Below are positions 62,732 to 64,000 of a stretch of 64,000 nt of DNA, one piece after another. This DNA comes from Pseudoalteromonas luteoviolacea B = ATCC 29581. Its GTDB lineage: Bacteria > Pseudomonadota > Gammaproteobacteria > Enterobacterales > Alteromonadaceae. The DNA lies in the NCBI GenBank assembly GCA_000333235.1, contig CAPN01000046.1, positions 1-64,000 of the forward strand, given 5' to 3'. The translations under genes were made by a program, and so were the position numbers. Under the pieces are notes generated by a model. That model saw only the letters and a list, made by a program, of their open reading frames with translations. It was not told where the DNA came from and searched no databases. Position 1 is the stretch's first letter; each line of letters starts with the position of its first letter.

Positions 62732-64000
62732 TTGATCAGATTTCTTCTTGGAAGTGTATTTCTTTTTTATTGTGTTGTTTGCCAAGCATTGCCTTTGCCA
62801 GAGAGTGCTTTTGCACGTCATAGTGCTGTTATGCTCGTTATCGATCCAAAAAGTGGCGATATCATTGATGTGAACGATGCTGCTATCGCGTTTTATGGAT
62901 ATGACAAAGCGCAATTTACCCAGTTAAAAATCCAATCAATAAATCAATTGTCTGCAGAGCAAGTTGCTGCAGAACGCATTGAAGCTGCCAATCAAGGTCG
63001 TAATTACTTTATTTTTCAGCATAAATTACGTTCCGGTGAAGTGCGTACGGTACAGGTTTTTTCTAGCCCTTTTGAGCATCTTGGCAGAACCCTTTTGCTT
63101 TCTGTGATACAGGACATTAGTGCTCAACGTGATTTACAACAAGAGCTTTGGCATTATCAATCGAATCTAGAGCAACAAGTCGCCATGCAAACGCAAGCGA
63201 TAGAAACAGCTGACATGGTAAAATGGCTCTTGATGTATATTGCGATTGCCATATTATTAGGCGCTTCCATTATTTTGGCATTTATGTCTTTTCGTTTGCG
63301 TGAGGCGAAAAAGTTAGCAGAAAAAGACAGTGCGACATTGAGGGCTATATTTAATGCGTTCGATGATTATTTGGTCTTTACCGATAATCGGCATGAAATT
63401 GTTTCGGGTAACCAAAAAGTGCATCAACAGTTTCCGATCAGTTGGCAAGGGCAGTCGTTATATACTTTTTTTGATTATCCTGAAGACTTGACCTTAGTTG
63501 ATAATCAAATTGCAGAAATCACAGTTCAAATTGGCTCAGATATTTTCCCTGCAGAAGTACGATGTGAAGCGGTCAATGATCGTCAAGGTAAGCAGCAAGG
63601 GTTCTTGTACATCATTCGCAATATTCGCGCACGTTTAGATGCCGAGCGTGAGCTACGTTTGGCTAGTACAGTGTTTGAGACAACGCATGAAGGTGTGCTC
63701 GTTTCAGATAAGCAAAATCGCATTCAATTAGTCAATCGCGCATTTACTGATATTACAGGCTACGAACAACATGAAGTGCTAGGACAGACACCGGATATAT
63801 TTAGTTCAGGACGTCACGATACCGCTTATTTCACTCAGCTTTACGATACGCTTAATACGCAAGGGCATTGGGAAGGCGAGATTTGGAACCGCCGCAAAGG
63901 CGGTGATATTTATCCTAGTTGGTTAACGGTATCTGCGGTTTTTGCTGAAACCGGTGAAATTGAAATGTACGTGGCTTTATTTAATGATATTACCTCGCGT
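62732..64000 (+). CDS. PAS-domain membrane signalling protein, N-terminal part (runs off the window)
   Basis: 423 codons visible from the TTG at 62732, with AAGGG 7 bases upstream. A signal-like hydrophobic start (about 1-20) precedes a PAS domain (33-125; SGDIIDVNDAAIAFYGY). A short coiled coil and a membrane helix (about 167-188) follow. A second, divergent PAS-like segment (200-295) precedes a third PAS domain (about 300-423) with NRIQLVNRAFTDITGYEQHE. The usual continuation in this layout is GGDEF-EAL (cyclic-di-GMP) or a kinase; it lies outside the window. Confidence 0.85.
   Translation, partial: MIRFLLGSVFLFYCVVCQALPLPESAFARHSAVMLVIDPKSGDIIDVNDAAIAFYGYDKAQFTQLKIQSINQLSAEQVAAERIEAANQGRNYFIFQHKLRSGEVRTVQVFSSPFEHLGRTLLLSVIQDISAQRDLQQELWHYQSNLEQQVAMQTQAIETADMVKWLLMYIAIAILLGASIILAFMSFRLREAKKLAEKDSATLRAIFNAFDDYLVFTDNRHEIVSGNQKVHQQFPISWQGQSLYTFFDYPEDLTLVDNQIAEITVQIGSDIFPAEVRCEAVNDRQGKQQGFLYIIRNIRARLDAERELRLASTVFETTHEGVLVSDKQNRIQLVNRAFTDITGYEQHEVLGQTPDIFSSGRHDTAYFTQLYDTLNTQGHWEGEIWNRRKGGDIYPSWLTVSAVFAETGEIEMYVALFNDITSR

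Noticed and set aside
1..64000. CRISPR array, prophage genes, rRNA operon or replication origin
   Set aside because: No regularly spaced repeats, phage structural genes, rRNA sequence or DnaA-box cluster were seen.

Overview
The window reads as a chromosomal segment of a marine gammaproteobacterium of the order Alteromonadales, most like Pseudoalteromonas or a close relative. This is inferred from protein character and gene order, not from a database search. Supporting signs are the block lptM-lysA-dapF-DUF484-xerC-yigB divergent from cyaY, a hemC-hemDX-hemY operon with hemD and hemX fused, ubiD beside fre, a second-type EF-G, folM-folE-folX, many PAS/CHASE/MASE1 sensor kinases and moderate G+C. 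Coding is dense on both strands.

Layout. 1-154 is the end of an IS3-family insertion sequence. 323-4656 is a three-gene McrBC-like restriction cassette: a winged-helix regulator, an McrB-type AAA+ motor with MrcB N-terminal domain, and a DUF2357/PD-(D/E)XK nuclease. 5203-6156 is the ribosome-assembly GTPase YlqF. 6186-6805 holds what I read as two tandem Fur-controlled small RNAs of RyhB type on the minus strand, each with two Fur-like boxes, a TTGACA-17-GATAAT promoter, a short RyhB-like core and an intrinsic terminator. A TIGR00266 protein, fusA2 and small lipoprotein or membrane genes follow (6943-11868). 12181-22585 is a signalling and tryptophan region: an alpha/beta hydrolase coupled to a MASE1-CHASE hybrid kinase, an Lrp/AsnC regulator divergent from a PrnB/IDO-like protein plus a kynureninase-like enzyme, and a kinase with two receiver proteins.

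22775-23230 carries tRNA-Ser(GCU) and tRNA-Ser(UGA) with a duplicated 3' tail and terminator. Then come a lipid kinase, a DMT transporter divergent from a MocR-type regulator with a clear palindromic operator, an IS3-family remnant, cytochrome c', a thioredoxin-like lipoprotein, the tetrahydromonapterin genes folM-folE-folX, a TSUP permease, nadE, yceH and a large hybrid kinase (to 37385). 37673-41351 groups a penicillin-acylase-family hydrolase, a metallo-beta-lactamase-fold hydrolase and a MAPEG protein. 42161-43764 is a BlaI/BlaR1-like pair with two BlaI-type operators. 43816-47362 has a pseudouridine synthase, a DUF6482 protein, an RmlD-like reductase and a secreted protein of unknown function.

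47449-60809 is conserved core: yigB, xerC, DUF484, dapF, lysA, lptM, divergent cyaY, a carboxylesterase, a DUF2914 protein, hemC, hemDX, hemY, add and fre. The window closes with ubiD and the start of a PAS-domain signalling protein that runs off the end.

The most notable observations are the paired RyhB-like sRNAs, the PrnB-like/kynureninase pair with a KynR-like regulator, the restriction cassette beside an IS, and an internal ribosome-binding site that could yield HemX separately from the HemD-HemX fusion.
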